Positions 41,428 to 53,452 of a DNA stretch of 64,000 nucleotides are shown here, in pieces (the stretch's first letter is position 1; each line of letters starts with the position of its first letter). The translations under genes were made by a program, and so were the position numbers. The notes under the pieces are model-generated. The model was not told the DNA's origin. It saw only the letters and a list, made by a program, of their open reading frames with translations, and did no database searches. The DNA is from Prorocentrum cordatum (taxonomy: Eukaryota; Sar; Dinophyceae; Prorocentrales; Prorocentraceae), in assembly GCA_963575745.1 (NCBI GenBank), contig CAUYUJ010020547.1:35001-99000 (forward strand), written 5' to 3'.

Positions 41428-42255
41428 ATGGACGGCGCAGGGTCAAGCTCGGGACTGGTGCGACCACGCGCAGCGAGCTTGCTGGGAGGATCAGGGCCGC
41501 TGCAGAAGCAGGCCAAGACGGAGGGCGACCTGGAGGAGGACGACGAGCAGTTCGACAAGAACTCGACCCGGGACGCGCTGCTGATCCAGCTGGAGGCCAG
41601 GGTCAGGAGCCTCGAGAACGCAGCCTTCTCCACGGCGCACATCGATCGCAAGTCAGCGGCCATCGAGGCCATCAACAACTCGTTCCAGGACTACCTCAAG
41701 CGCACCAAGGAGGAGAAGGCCAAAGGCAAGCAGGAGCTCGCAGGCCCCGCGTCCCAAGCCCTTTTCGCACTTCTAGCCATTATCGAGAACTACAGCTTCA
41801 AGGATACTTCACCACGGACGAAAGCGGTCTCAGCAGGCTGCAAAAGGCTCGCGCTCATGATGGGGCGCTCGGTACCAATACAGGTGGCATCTTGGATACG
41901 GGAGCTGGTGGCCCTCCCGACATTCGACAAGCCAGGGGCTCCACAGAAGAGTCGCATTACGTACGCGCTGCACGGCAACATGTTCCTGCCCTACGAGGAC
42001 GGGGTTGCGGCAGAGCTCGAGCAGAAGCTAAAGGAGGACCCAGAAGATCCCAGCACACCAGTGAAAGGCCTAATGATCAGCCCAGTCGAAGTCCCGTCCG
42101 AGATGATGCAGATTCCAGGGTTATGGATTCCAGTAGAGCAGATGATCAGCGAGGCGATTCGGGGCATGGGTGGTGATGTGAAGATGAATCGAGCACCTCG
42201 CAACAATATGTCCCTCCAACTGGGCGGAAAGCGTCGCGGAGGGAAGAAGCAGTGA
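41428..42255 (+). CDS. Retroelement-associated ORF, 275 residues, intact
   Basis: ATG 41428, TGA 42253-42255, third-position GC bias. The N-terminus is Ser/Gly/Arg-rich (MDGAGSSSGLVRPRAASLL), then acidic (EGDLEEDDEQFDK), a coiled-coil helix (LLIQLEARVRSLENAAFSTA), a helical middle (ALFALLAIIENYSF; GCKRLALMMGRSVPIQVASW) and a basic end (SLQLGGKRRGGKKQ) that may bind nucleic acid. I believe similar ORFs accompany dinoflagellate LINEs, but that is memory, not a search. It begins downstream of the zinc fingers in a different frame, so it could be the ORF1 of a second truncated element or a 3' ORF of this one. The undamaged frame contrasts with the broken RT. Not recognised as any host family. Confidence 0.6.
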   Translation: MDGAGSSSGLVRPRAASLLGGSGPLQKQAKTEGDLEEDDEQFDKNSTRDALLIQLEARVRSLENAAFSTAHIDRKSAAIEAINNSFQDYLKRTKEEKAKGKQELAGPASQALFALLAIIENYSFKDTSPRTKAVSAGCKRLALMMGRSVPIQVASWIRELVALPTFDKPGAPQKSRITYALHGNMFLPYEDGVAAELEQKLKEDPEDPSTPVKGLMISPVEVPSEMMQIPGLWIPVEQMISEAIRGMGGDVKMNRAPRNNMSLQLGGKRRGGKKQ

Positions 42256-42639
42256 GTGAGTAGTCCCTACGGCCACGCCCTCGCGCTGGGCCTTTTCTGA
42301 CAGGCCATCAGCCTGTTGCCCTCGCCTTGTGTCGTCTTATTGATTGTATATGCATTGCAGTTGTAACAAGTTGTTGCAGGTCTTTGTGTAGCGTTGAACA
42401 CGCATGTGATTGTTGCAGCTGTAGAGTTTGTAGCAGCAGTTAATGAGCAGTGTTTCAGGTGTTGCGGCAGCAGCATGGTTGCCTAGGCAGGCGAAATGAC
42501 GAAATGGGAGGCGTAGCAATGTCTATGGTGCCCCAGCCCGAGTCAGAGTTTTTCCCCAACAGTCAGAGATCGGTCTTGAAAGGCTTGAGCACTGTACTGT
42601 ACTTCAGCTCCTCTCTCCTCCCGTCACCCCCCCTCACTT

Positions 42640-42840
42640 TGGCACACCCCTCACACGTTTCGTGGCCCCATAGGGGGTTCCACCGAATGTGCCAGTGGCT
42701 GCGTTCGCATGCCGCCACCCCCCCACTTTGGCACACCCTTCACACCCTTCGTGGCCCCATAGGAAGGTCCACCGAAGGCCCCAGCGGCTACGTTCGCATG
42801 CCGCACCCGCATGTCTTCTCCCGCTTCTCCTGGTGCCTGT
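42640..42840 (-). repeat. 90-bp minisatellite, inverted, about 2.2 units
   Basis: The reverse complement matches the 21340-21945 unit (CGTTTCGTGGCCCCATAGGG, GCGTTCGCATGCCGCCACCC). Confidence 0.85.
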
Positions 42841-42914
42841 CAGGCGTTCCATGAATTCGACGACGAGAAAACAAGTGGCACGCGCGCCATTGCTCTGGCA
42901 CACAAGGGAGGGGG

Positions 42915-43640
42915 AATGAGGAGGAGAAGGAGGAGGAGAAGGAGGGGAAGGAAGAGAGAGAGAGAGGGGGCGAGAAATCGGAGAAGGGTCAGGGGGGCGG
43001 GACGGTGGGGGCAGTGCGACGCCGAAATGGGATCGTGGGCGCAGGACGGCGGGGGCCGTGCCACGGCGAAAAAAATTGGTCGGGGCGGACGGGGGCGGGG
43101 TAGAAACGGCACTGGGCGGGGGGCGGTGCGACGCCGAAATAAAGTGATCGGGGCGGAGGTGGTCACGCTGGTGGTGGTGGTTGGTGTGGGTGGGTGGGTG
43201 GAGGGGCGGGAGGGGCGGGGCGGGGCGGGCGGTGCGACGCCGAAATAAGGTGGTCGGGGCGGGGGGGCGGGTACAGAGGGCATGGGCGGCTGGGGATGGG
43301 GGAAAGGTCGGGGTGGAGAGGGCACTGGACGGGGGGCGGTGCCACGCTGGTGGTGGTGGCGGTTGGTGTATAAAGTGGTCGGGGCGGGGGTGGCGGGGTG
43401 GACAGGTTACTGGGCGGGGGGCGGTGTCAAGCTGGTGGTCATGAAGATTAATGTGTACAGTGTTCGGGGCGGAGGGGGGCTGGGCGGAGAGCACTGGGCG
43501 GGGGGCGGTGTCACGCTAGTGGTGGTGGTGGCGGTGGTTGGCGTGGGTGGGTGGAGGGGCGGGGGGGGCGGGGCGTGGGGGGGGGGCGGTGCGACGCCGA
43601 AATAAAGTGGTCGGAGCTCTAGACACCCTGTGCAAGACAA
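42915..43640. repeat. GGA run and G-rich minisatellite
   Basis: GGA/GA to 42970, then repeated GTGCGACGCCGAAAT and GGTCGGGGCGG, CACTGGGCGGGGGGCGG words to 43640. Many G runs (quadruplex potential on the plus strand). From 43640 to 43900 no gene seen. Confidence 0.8.
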
Positions 43641-43899
43641 TTAAATTCTGGAGCAAATCAATTCTGTAGTTGACCCCCTACTCGAAAGATGCTCCTCGAT
43701 GGTCCTCGCCGAAGAAAGGAGGCACACGTCCGAGCGATGCCAAGCCTCGAGAGGGGGGGGATCGAGGCGCCCAGGCCGCTCCTCTCGGCCGCGTGGGGGA
43801 TCGATGAGGTCCGGGCTCTCTGGGTGTGTCGGCAGGCGTTCTTCGCCGGGCAGGGCTCTGGAGGGCCCCAGAGCGCATGTCTTCATTCGCGGCCTAACG

Positions 43900-44095
43900 G
43901 GCGGCATTATGGGGAGGGGGGCAGGGGGGGGGGCGGGAGGGGGCATAACGTAGCGCCCACCCCCCCAGACTGTGGTGCCGGACGCACTGCGGCAGTGCCG
44001 GGGACGCACTGAGAGGGAGGGGAGGGCGTTACGTTATGGGAGGGGGAGGGGAGGGGAGGGGGCATAGCGCGCGTTATAGCCCAAAGGGCTTATAA
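43900..44095. mobile_element. Dispersed repeat REP-N, copy 2
   Basis: Matches 415-605. Ends GGGCGGCATTATGGGG and GCGCGCGTTATAGCCC. 44096-44960 holds only unconvincing frames; 44250-44420 has GAAGTAGGAAGGCG direct repeats. Confidence 0.65.
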
Positions 44096-44960
44096 AGAAA
44101 AAAATCGAGGATCGAGGCCGCTCCTCCCGGCCGCGCCACAGGGGACCGGTGAGATCGGGGCTCTCTGGGGCGCTCCTGCTCTCTTGGCGTGCCTCTCCTG
44201 GGGGCCCCTCGAGGCCTTCGGGGGGCCCTAGAGCACCTCGGGCACACCCCGAAGACCCCAATTTCGGGTTGGGGGGGGTACACGTCGGTCGGAAGAAGTA
44301 GGTAAAAACATGAAGTAGGAAGGCGGACAAAGTGGCTTGGGTCCAGGCCCCCCCAGAGAATAACAAAACACAGCAAAAGCGTGTCGATTCTTGAAGTAGG
44401 AAGGCGCTTGAAGTAGATTGGGATCTGGGAATCCAAAAATAATACCTACTTTCAACGACCGGCGTGTACGGGCTTCATACGTGTTTTTCCCATGTTCCCC
44501 GACCCCCCCCCACACTGGAAATGGGAGGGCAAATCGAGGCCTTCGGGTCGGGTTGGGGTGGCTTGGTGGGCGGTGAGCACTGTAGCATGGAGGCGGCGCG
44601 TCCTGGAGGGACGGGGTCCTGGACGTGTTTGGTCGCCTCTCTCGGGCCCCCCTCCACGGCCCCTTCTCGGGCGGGGGGGCGGGCGGTGCACATCTTACCC
44701 CGAGTCGTGACGACACTGCGTGCGTCGTTCAACCTCGCACGATCGCCGCCCTCCGACAGCCCACCACCACCGCACCACCTCAGGGCCAAGCATCCGGAAG
44801 AACGCGTGGGCAGAGTAGCGCGCGATCGGCAACTCTTCGGGGACTCTGCAATGTTGATGGCTCTCCCAGACAATCGGCCTCTTGCAGGAAGTGGGGCAGC
44901 CACGGCAGCGATAGGCTACCTCGGTGTACGAGCTTCTCTCTTCATTGTAGTCAGTACCCC

Positions 44961-45166
44961 ATCCTCCTCCTCCTCCTCCTCCTCCTCCTCCTCCTCCTCC
45001 TCCTCCTTTTTATTATTATGATTAGTATTATTAGTATTAGTATTATGCTTATTAGTATGATTAGTCTTAGTATTATTATTAGTAGTAGTATTGTTCTTCG
45101 TCTTCTTCTAATTATTATTATTGTTATTATTATTAGTATTATTATAATTATTATTAGTAGTATTAT

Positions 45167-45210
<44 letters not shown>

Positions 45211-45500
45211 TGATTATTATTAGTATGATTATTATTATTATTCGTCTTCGTCGTCCTCTTCTTATGTTTATGCTTCTTCTTAGTATTATTGTTATTACTA
45301 TTATTATTTTGATGATCCTCCTCCTCCTCCTCCTCCTTCCGCCTCCGCCTCCTCCTCCTCCTCCTCCTCATCCTCCTCCTCCGCTTGTTCCTCCTCCTTC
45401 GCCTCCTCCTCCTTCCTCTCCTCCTCCTCCTCCTCCTCCCCTCCCCTCCTCCTCCCTCCCTCCCCTCTCCTCCCCCCCCCCCGCCTCCTTCATCTTCTCC
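44961..45500. repeat. TCC tract, ATT/AGT array, TCC tract
   Basis: TCC repeat to 45009, then about 300 bases of (ATT)/(AGT) trinucleotides, the lowest-GC stretch here, then TCC/GCCTCC to 45500. After it (45500-46028) a plus-strand frame near 45579-45710 (MNDRAFVAAASTRREPAVPL) is mildly coding-like but unsupported. Confidence 0.9.
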
Positions 45501-46028
45501 GCCTCCTCCGACCGACTGTCTCCGATATCACAACTCGCTCGATATCGGCCGACCCCAGGCCACTGGCGGTCTTCAAACATGAACGACCGCGCTTTTGTCG
45601 CCGCCGCGTCGACGCGACGCGAACCTGCCGTACCCCTGCTCCTGCAGCAGCTCTCAGGCGTCATGGATAAGAAGTCGAACCCAGGAGAGCAACTATCCCT
45701 GTCCACCCCACCCCCCGCCTCTCACACTGTGGAGGAGGTCCGCAGCGAGGGCATGGACAGAAGAATACCTAGAGCGGACCAAAATTCTCGACGTCGGCGC
45801 CGTCTGCCGAAACGGGAACGGGGGACGCGAGGGTGTTGGGCCTTTCCGGGCCCCCAGCCCTGGCCGAAATCGGCGCGTTCCCCCGAAACGCCGGCCGCAG
45901 CATTTCAACCTGAACTGAATCGGCCGAAAGCTCGGCCAGCACCCAAAGTCGATCGCCGAGAGGAATTGAGCAGCCGCTGGGGGATCGAGGGCCCAGGTCT
46001 TGAGTGTCTTGGGCCCTTTTTGGGGGGG

Positions 46029-46187
46029 CTGGCAAAAAGGTACTGATACCGCAACTCCCTGGACTTCTCCCGGGGCACGTTGTGACCACGCTTTCTGGTG
46101 GAATCCAACCGTGGAGACGAGGGCCTCGCAGGAGGCCCAACACAAGCCAAAACGAGGCGAAGGTCGCGGCATCAATACCTTTTCCTC
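46029..46187. mobile_element. MITE-F, copy 2
   Basis: Inverted-repeat ends AAAAAGGTACTGATACCGC and GCGGCATCAATACCTTTT; core GGAATCCAACCGTGGAGACG shared with 17407-17705 and with the kinase intron at 60276-60453. Confidence 0.7.
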
Positions 46188-46199
46188 CTCTGATATTCT

Positions 46200-46245
46200 G
46201 GACCCCCAAACCGTGTGGTGACAGATGGTGCGGTGACCTTGGCAA
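46200..46245. mobile_element. Partial MITE-G, copy 3
   Basis: AACCGTGTGGTGACAG and GGTGCGGTGACC words as in MITE-G. Confidence 0.4.
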
Positions 46246-46259
46246 TCCCAGACTATAAC

Positions 46260-47160
46260 ACTTATCAATGTACGCAACGCATTAAACACATACCATTGAT
46301 TGAATTACCCAAAAAACGCTAAGACATTCTCTAAAAGGGAACGATGCAGTAAATGTCTGCTACTGTTCTGAAGAATTATCATCTTTATTCCCAGCATCTT
46401 CTAAATTCTAAACTCAAGCTAGGAGAACGATGAATGAAGACGAATTGCTCTTCTGTTGAATCCGAAATAACGCATATGTCGTGAACGCACGGCCACTTGT
46501 CCACATGAAAACATAAACAAGTCTGAAGCAAAGCAGATTACAAAGATTTACCGACACAGCACTGACAACTGCTGATGGCCGCCAAGCGCGAGCTATGGGA
46601 CACTAGGTTGCCCTGAAGTAGAAATACCTAAAATATCGTCGATCTCCTGATTCGAACATGGTTCGATGGAATCGGCATCTATTCCTGCGTGCCCGCCCGG
46701 GGGCGTTGAGGATAAAACCCCAGTGACTTAACAGCGAATTCCTCCTTGATGCGTTACGACAATGAACTGTTCCAGAACTTCCTGCGCACTGTGTGCGGGC
46801 GGCTCGATGATGATTACAAGTCGCAGCTGATTACCCGTCAATACATGAGTGGGCCGAAACGATGAGAAATTGCAAACAGTGTGAACTCTGAACACCAATT
46901 CCCATTGTTCGACATGTACTTCAAATAAGGTTGCACATTGGAAAATGCATATGTGGAGCTCGCGAAATCCCCCGGAAACTGGCGTCAATCACCACAAACT
47001 TCTTGCCGTAAGTGACAGACGATGTCGGAATCCTACCGCTCGCAATCACGGCTGGAAATTGACAATTCCCATCCCCGACAAAGGGAATACGATATCGGTT
47101 CCGCTCTTTCCATTATGAGTCGATTGAGTCCTTGCTTTCGGATTTGCGTGGCAAGTCTTT
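46260..47160. other. AT-rich island with one 86-codon minus-strand frame
   Basis: About 900 bases of clearly lower GC than the rest. A minus-strand frame at 46728-46988 (GFRELHICIFQCATLFEVHV, NQLRLVIIIEPPAHSAQEVL) looks protein-like but has no recognisable family, and its ends are unsupported. No small repeats shared with the rest of the window. Possible insertion of foreign or viral-like origin, or an old transposon; undetermined. Confidence 0.3.
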
Positions 47161-47200
47161 TCCGAATTCTGCCGAGCTGTCCTTCTTGGCGCGCCCCAAC

Positions 47201-47450
47201 TAGAGGCCTCCTAGATGGGGTCAGAGTAGATGGAGTCGGAAGATCGTGCCGCATCGCCGATACATCGGCGATGCATCGGCGATGCATCGGTGATGCACCG
47301 GGGATGTATCGTCGACGTCGGCGATGCACTGGCGACGTCGACGTGAAGCAAATCGGGCCCCACATCGAGCCGCATCGCCGATGCATCGGCGATGCGGCGC
47401 AATCCTCCGCCCCCATCTAGCTACTCCGACCCCATCGAGGAGGCCTAGAC
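47201..47450. mobile_element. MITE-B, copy 1
   Basis: Terminal inverted repeats of ~40 bp (AGAGGCCTCCTAGATGGGG, mirrored by CCCCATCGAGGAGGCCTA). Core of GCATCGGCGATGCATCGGCG repeats. CCAAC(T) flanks both ends, a possible short target duplication. Confidence 0.8.
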
Positions 47451-47464
47451 CAACTCATCATTGC

Positions 47465-47612
47465 ACGACAGCCTCACCGCGCGGTCCGTCACCGCTCGGC
47501 TTTGGGACCTCGGCGGCCCCAGTCGCTCGAGACGTCCTCGGAGAACGACACGAGTCCCAAGACCGTGCGGCGACCCCGAATCCCCACTGGCCCGCCACGT
47601 GATCACCACACC
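47465..47612. mobile_element. MITE-G, copy 2
   Basis: CTCACCGCGCGGTCCGTCAC, GTCCTCGGAGAACGACACGA, ACCGTGCGGCGACCCCGAAT as in copy 1 (9535-9735). Confidence 0.65.
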
Positions 47613-47623
47613 GCTTGCTAGCT

Positions 47624-47790
47624 TTAGGTCGGACGTGTCCCCCTACAGGCGCATTCTGGACGAAAAACTCAAAATAGTCACACACACACACACACAAAAA
47701 AAAAAAATGTAAATAACCGAAAAATCGTCACCAGGATATATTTTGACTGCTTTTGAACCGTCCTCCTGTAGAGGGACACGCCCGACTTAA
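47624..47790. mobile_element. hAT-like MITE-A, copy 4
   Basis: 167 bp, ends TTAGGTCGGACGTGTCCCCC and GGGACACGCCCGACTTAA, with a CA/A run inside. Flanks TGCTAGCT and CCCGAGCT match at 5 of 8. On the minus strand its TTAAG end supplies most of a GTTAAG donor right after the candidate exon at 47792-47910. Confidence 0.75.
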
Positions 47791-47791
47791 C

Positions 47792-47910
47792 CCGAGCTTT
47801 CGGGCCACAGCTCGGCTCCCGAACGATTCTGCTTTCCGAAAGGGACGCCCCCAGCGAGGCGCAGCTGATAGAAACCATCCGATTCTCACTGTACTTGAGG
47901 CCGAGGATTC
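47792..47910 (-). CDS. Tentative kinase-gene exon next to MITE-A4
   Basis: 119-nt minus-strand segment: acceptor GGATTTCAG|GAATCC with a pyrimidine stretch, donor CTCGG|GTTAAG where MITE-A4 begins. Reads ILGLKYSENRMVSISCASLG, then SLSESRIVREPSCGPKAR. It leaves in phase 0, which suits the exon at 35631; it enters in phase 1, and no matching phase-1 donor was found in the previous exon, so either an exon is missing or it belongs elsewhere. The sequence is not a recognisable kinase motif. Confidence 0.4.
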
Positions 47911-48081
47911 CTGAAATCCGACGTTGCGAAGAAAACAAAATAATATTTCCCCACCTAGGCTCTGTTACCTAACAGCGAAGACTGATAGGTTTCTAGTAGG
48001 GTCAAAAGAGAGCATCATGACGCCCCAGGGGGGTCTGGGCGCGATCCGGGGGAGGACGCCGGGGACTCTTGTTTTGCCAAC

Positions 48082-48415
48082 AGTAACGCGTTTCGTGGTC
48101 TTCGAGTTCCCAGAACTCTATTCCTGGGCATGAATGCCCGGAGCCAACAGTAGGCCACTTCGTGTTCTTCGAGTTCCCAGAACTCCATTCCTGGGCATGA
48201 TTTTGAATGCCCGGAGCCAACTGTAGGCCACTTCGTGGTCTTCGAGTTCCCGGAACTCCATTCCTGGGCATGATTTTGAATGCCCGGAGCCAACAGTAGG
48301 CCACGTCGTGGTCTTCGAGTTCCCAGAACTCATTCCTGGGCATGATTTTGAATGCCCGGAGCCAACTGTAGGCCACTTCGTGTTCTTCGAGTTCCCAGAA
48401 CTCCATTCCCGGGCC
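48082..48415. repeat. ~73-bp tandem repeat, about 4.5 units
   Basis: TAGGCCACTTCGTG.TCTTCG, AGTTCCCAGAACTCC and CCTGGGCATGATTTTGAATG recur every 72-73 bases. Each unit contains two hairpins (GAGTTCCCAGAACTC; GGGCAT...ATGCCC). One ~10-base deletion variant at 48120-48150. Confidence 0.9.
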
Positions 48416-48419
48416 ACAT

Positions 48420-49725
48420 TTTGAATGCTGAGGCAGGCTGATGCTGAGGCTGAGGCAGGCTGAGGCTGAGGCAGGCGGAGGCTGAGGCGAGGCTGAAGGC
48501 AGACTGAGGCTGAGGCTGAAGCAGGCTGAGGCTGAGGCTGAGGCAGGATGAGGCTGAGGCTGAGGCAGGCTGATGGCTGATGCAGGCTGAGGCTGAGGCA
48601 GCCTGAGGCTGAGGCCGAGGAGGCAGACAGGCTGATGCTGAGGCTGAGGCAGGAGGCAGGCTGAGGCTGAGGCAGGCTGGCTGAGGCAGGCTGAGGCTGA
48701 TGAGGCTGAGGCTGAGGCAGGCTGAGGCTGAGGCTGATGCTGAGGCTGAGGCTGAGGCTGAGGCTGAGGCTGAGGCTGAGGCTGAGGCAGGCTGAGGCTG
48801 AGGCTGAGGCAGGAGGCTGAGGCTGAGCAGGCTGAGGCTGAGGCTGAGGCAGGCTGAGGCTGAGGCTGAGGCAGGCTGATGCTGAGGCAGGCTGAGGCTG
48901 AGGCTGAGGCTGATGCAGGCTGAGGCTGAGGCAGGCTGAGGCTGAGGCCGAGGCTGAAGGCAGACTGAGCTGAGGCTGAAGCAGGCTGAGGCTGAGGCTG
49001 AGGCTGAGGCAGGCTGTGAGCTGAGGCTGAGGCTGAGGCTGGCTGAGGCTGAGGCTGAGGCAGCTGAGGCTGAGGCTGAGGCTGAGGCTGATGAGGCTGA
49101 GGCTGAGCTGAGGCTGAGGCAGGTGAGGCTGAGGCTGAGACAGGCTGAGGCTGAGGCTGAGGCTGAGGCTGAGGCAGGCTGAGGCTGAGGCAGGCTGAGG
49201 CTGAGGCTGAGGCAGACTGAGGCTGAGGCTGAAGCAGGCTGAGGCTGAGGCTGAGGCAGGCTGAGGCTGAGGCTGAGGCAGGCTGATGCTGAGGCAGGCT
49301 GAGGCTGAGGCTGAGGCTGAGGCTGCAGGCTGAGGCTGAGGCAGGCTGAGGCTGAGGCCGAGGCCGACGGCAGATTGAGGCTGAGGCTGAGGATGGCTGA
49401 GGCTGAGGCTGAGGCTGATGCAGGCTGAGGCTGAGGCAGGCCTGAGGCTGAGGCCGAGTCCGACGGCAGACTGAGGCTGAGGCTGAAGCAGGCTGAGGCT
49501 GAGGCTGAGGCAGGCTGAGGCTGAGACCGAGGCAGGCTGATGCTGAGGCTGAGGCTGAGGCTGAGGCTGAGGCTCATGCAGGGTGAGGCTGAGGCAGGCT
49601 GAGGCTGAGGCCGAGGCTGAAGGCAGACTGAGGCTGAGGCTGAAGCAGGCTGAGGCTGAGCCTGAGGCAGACTGAGGCTGAGGCAGGCTGAGGCTGAGGC
49701 TGTGACTGCGACTGCCGTTGCCACT
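48420..49725. repeat. GAGGCT hexamer satellite, 1.3 kb
   Basis: (GCTGAG)n with GGCAG interruptions. The minus-strand Ser/Ala/Leu/Gln open frame of 468 codons is an artefact of the hexamer. Confidence 0.95.
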
Positions 49726-49949
49726 ACGACTGTCATCGCGAATGCGACTACGACTGCGAGAACAGCAGAATTCTACAACTGGATTATCATATGAATCTTA
49801 AGGGGAATGCTTCCAGATATGCTCCTACACATCGCTGTTAGGTTGCTTTGCCAGGATAATTCGCTTAAAGGGGCCGGCAGTGTAGGCCGCCCCGGTCGGT
49901 TCCCCCAGTCCCCGCCCCGCGGTTCCCCCAGTTGCGCCCCCTGGGTTCC

Positions 49950-50335
49950 CCTAGCTTAGCTGAGCTCAGCTTACCTTAGCTTAGCTTAGCCCAGCTAAGC
50001 TTAGCTTAGTTTAGCATAGCTGGGCGTAGCCTAGCCTAGCTTAGCTAAGCTTAACTTAGCTTATCTCAGCTTAGCTCAGCTTAGCCTATCTTAGCTGAGC
50101 TTAGCTGAGCTTAGCTTAGTTCATCGTATATCATCTTAGCTTAGCTTACCTCCGCGTAGCTTAGCTTAGCTCAGCTTAGCTTAGCTTCTATCATCTTCGT
50201 TGAGCTTAGCTTAGCTTAGCTGAGCTTAGCTTAGCTTGGCTTAGCTCAGCTTAGACTAGCTTAGCCCAGCCTAGCCTAGCTTAGCTTAGCTTAACTTAGC
50301 GTAGCTTAGCTTACCTTAGCTTAGCTTAGCGCAGC
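49950..50335. repeat. AGCTT(AGC) pentamer array
   Basis: TTAGC/AGCTT units with CTGAG and CATC variants. Continues into the next array with only a one-base change of the unit. Confidence 0.95.
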
Positions 50336-50475
50336 ATAGCGCAGCATAGCGCAGCATTAGCACATCATAGCATAGCATAGCATAGACAAGCATAGCATAG
50401 CATATCATAGCATGTCATAGCATAGTATAGCATAGCATAGCATAGCGCAGCATTCCATAGCATAGCATAGATGCA
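50335..50475. repeat. AGCAT pentamer array
   Basis: ATAGC units. Followed by a short GTAGATGTAG run. From 50520 to 51255 no gene is recognisable; 50950-51080 has GAGGCCCCTC/GGAGCC words. Confidence 0.9.
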
Positions 50476-51255
50476 GGTGTAGATGTAAATGAAGCTGTCG
50501 GTGTAGATGTAGATGTTGCTTTTCTAAATGCTCCAACTCCTAGGTAGGGTCGCACGGGGCTATAGTTTGTTTCTATCTATATATGTGTGTTTAACAAAAA
50601 ACTGGAGCCTCGGACCCCATATTGCTGCGTTATTTCTCGAGCCTCGAGCCGGGCCCATCTATGAGGGTTCCCAGGCACGAAATTGAGCGAAAGCGCCCGT
50701 TGCGAAAAAGTTGCAACGCCAGGATCTCAGAAATTCTTGAGCCACGTCCAGAAGCCCCTCTATCGGGTCGGGCGAAAGGGGGAGATAGCAAAAGGGGGGG
50801 TGAGAATCAGCTCACGTAACTGACTTTCCTGGCGCCTCCTGGCGCCGGAGGCGGCTATGTACGGGGGAATTGGCCCCTCGGTGAGGCCGAAACCAGCTGC
50901 ATGCAGCAGATTTCGTACCACCCCCCTTTCCCAATCCCCCCCTTTCGTCCGGCCCGACTCCAGAGGCCCCTCTAGGAGCCCTTCTAGGAGCCGCTCGAGG
51001 AGCCTCCGAGGGAGGCCGCAGACCCCTCTAAAAGAGCCTCCGAAGGCCCCTCTGGGAGGCCTCCGGAGGCCTCCGCAGACCCTCCGGGTGCCTCCACAGA
51101 GCACCCGCCGGCGGAGCCTTTCTGGGTGGCCTCTGCCGCCCGCGGCGGAGGAGGGAGGCGGACGCCCGCGGGGGCGCGGCCAGCCGGGGACGCAGAAGCG
51201 CAGTCGCCGAGACTGGACCCACACTGCCCAGGAAAAGCACTGCAACTTACATCAA

Positions 51256-51330
51256 CCTCTTCCTCCTCCTCCTCCTCCTCCTCCTCCTCCTCCTCCTCCT
51301 CCTCCCCTCCCTCTCCTCCTCCTCCTCATC
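51256..51330. repeat. TCC tract
   Basis: CTCCTCCTC simple repeat leading into the CAT array. Confidence 0.95.
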
Positions 51331-53056
<1,726 letters not shown>

Positions 53057-53149
53057 TCTATGTGTTTGCTTTCGTTGCCTTCGCTGTTTCGTCGTTTGGG
53101 GCCTCTGGGGGGGGCGCCTCCGGACCCTGAGACCGTCATAAACAGACCC

Positions 53150-53235
53150 CGGACGAAAACCCACCCGCAGGGGTGTCCGCCGGGCACGCTTCTTCGACAC
53201 GACCGGCAAAGATTCCGGACGACTTCTCCAGGGGG
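53150..53235 (-). CDS. Candidate exon in the kinase gene's large intron (weak)
   Basis: Minus-strand segment reading KSSGIFAGRVEEACPADTPA then GG, preceded by CTGGAG. Protein-like but short; no motif, and no phase test possible. A REP-L-like stretch follows it. Confidence 0.2.
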
Positions 53236-53452
53236 GGGGCAGGAGGGGGCACGAGCCCGCCCACCCCGCCACCCCGCCCTCCCGAAGGTCTCCGTGCCAG
53301 GGCGACGGGGTGTGCACGCATCCCCTGCCCCCTGGCCAGACCCCTCCTGGGCCCACGAGCGGCGCATACGCCCGCCCGGCTTGGCCAGGGAGGTGCGTGC
53401 ACCGCTCCTGGCTCCAGGCGGGCGTGGCCCGGGGCAGCCGACGATGTGTGTA

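Larger units (their letters stand above)
37600..42300 (+). mobile_element. Nearly full-length LINE-type retrotransposon in a kinase intron
   Basis: Plus-strand order: apurinic-type endonuclease (37710-39005), RT fingers (39030-39760), RT palm and thumb (39773-40762), C-terminal part (40756-41112), two zinc fingers (41190-41400), then a second ORF (41428-42255). Stops at 39005, near 39746, 40762 and 41112, plus frame changes, interrupt the polyprotein, so it is recently dead or needs recoding. It runs antisense to the host kinase gene. Element ends and target duplication are not visible; the limits given are approximate. A short HPVVLGPR-encoding repeat and a TCC run lie just upstream (37487-37580). 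Confidence 0.75.

Noticed and set aside
44475-45021. Possible genes on either strand around 44.5-45.0 kb
   Set aside because: Several overlapping frames look equally plausible in GC-rich DNA and none has a motif, splice partner or homologous copy.
48082-48415. CRISPR-like regular repeats
   Set aside because: The ~73-bp units are contiguous tandem copies without unique spacers, and the context is eukaryotic.
48330-49736. A 468-codon Ser/Ala/Leu/Gln minus-strand frame
   Set aside because: Direct translation of the GAGGCT hexamer satellite.
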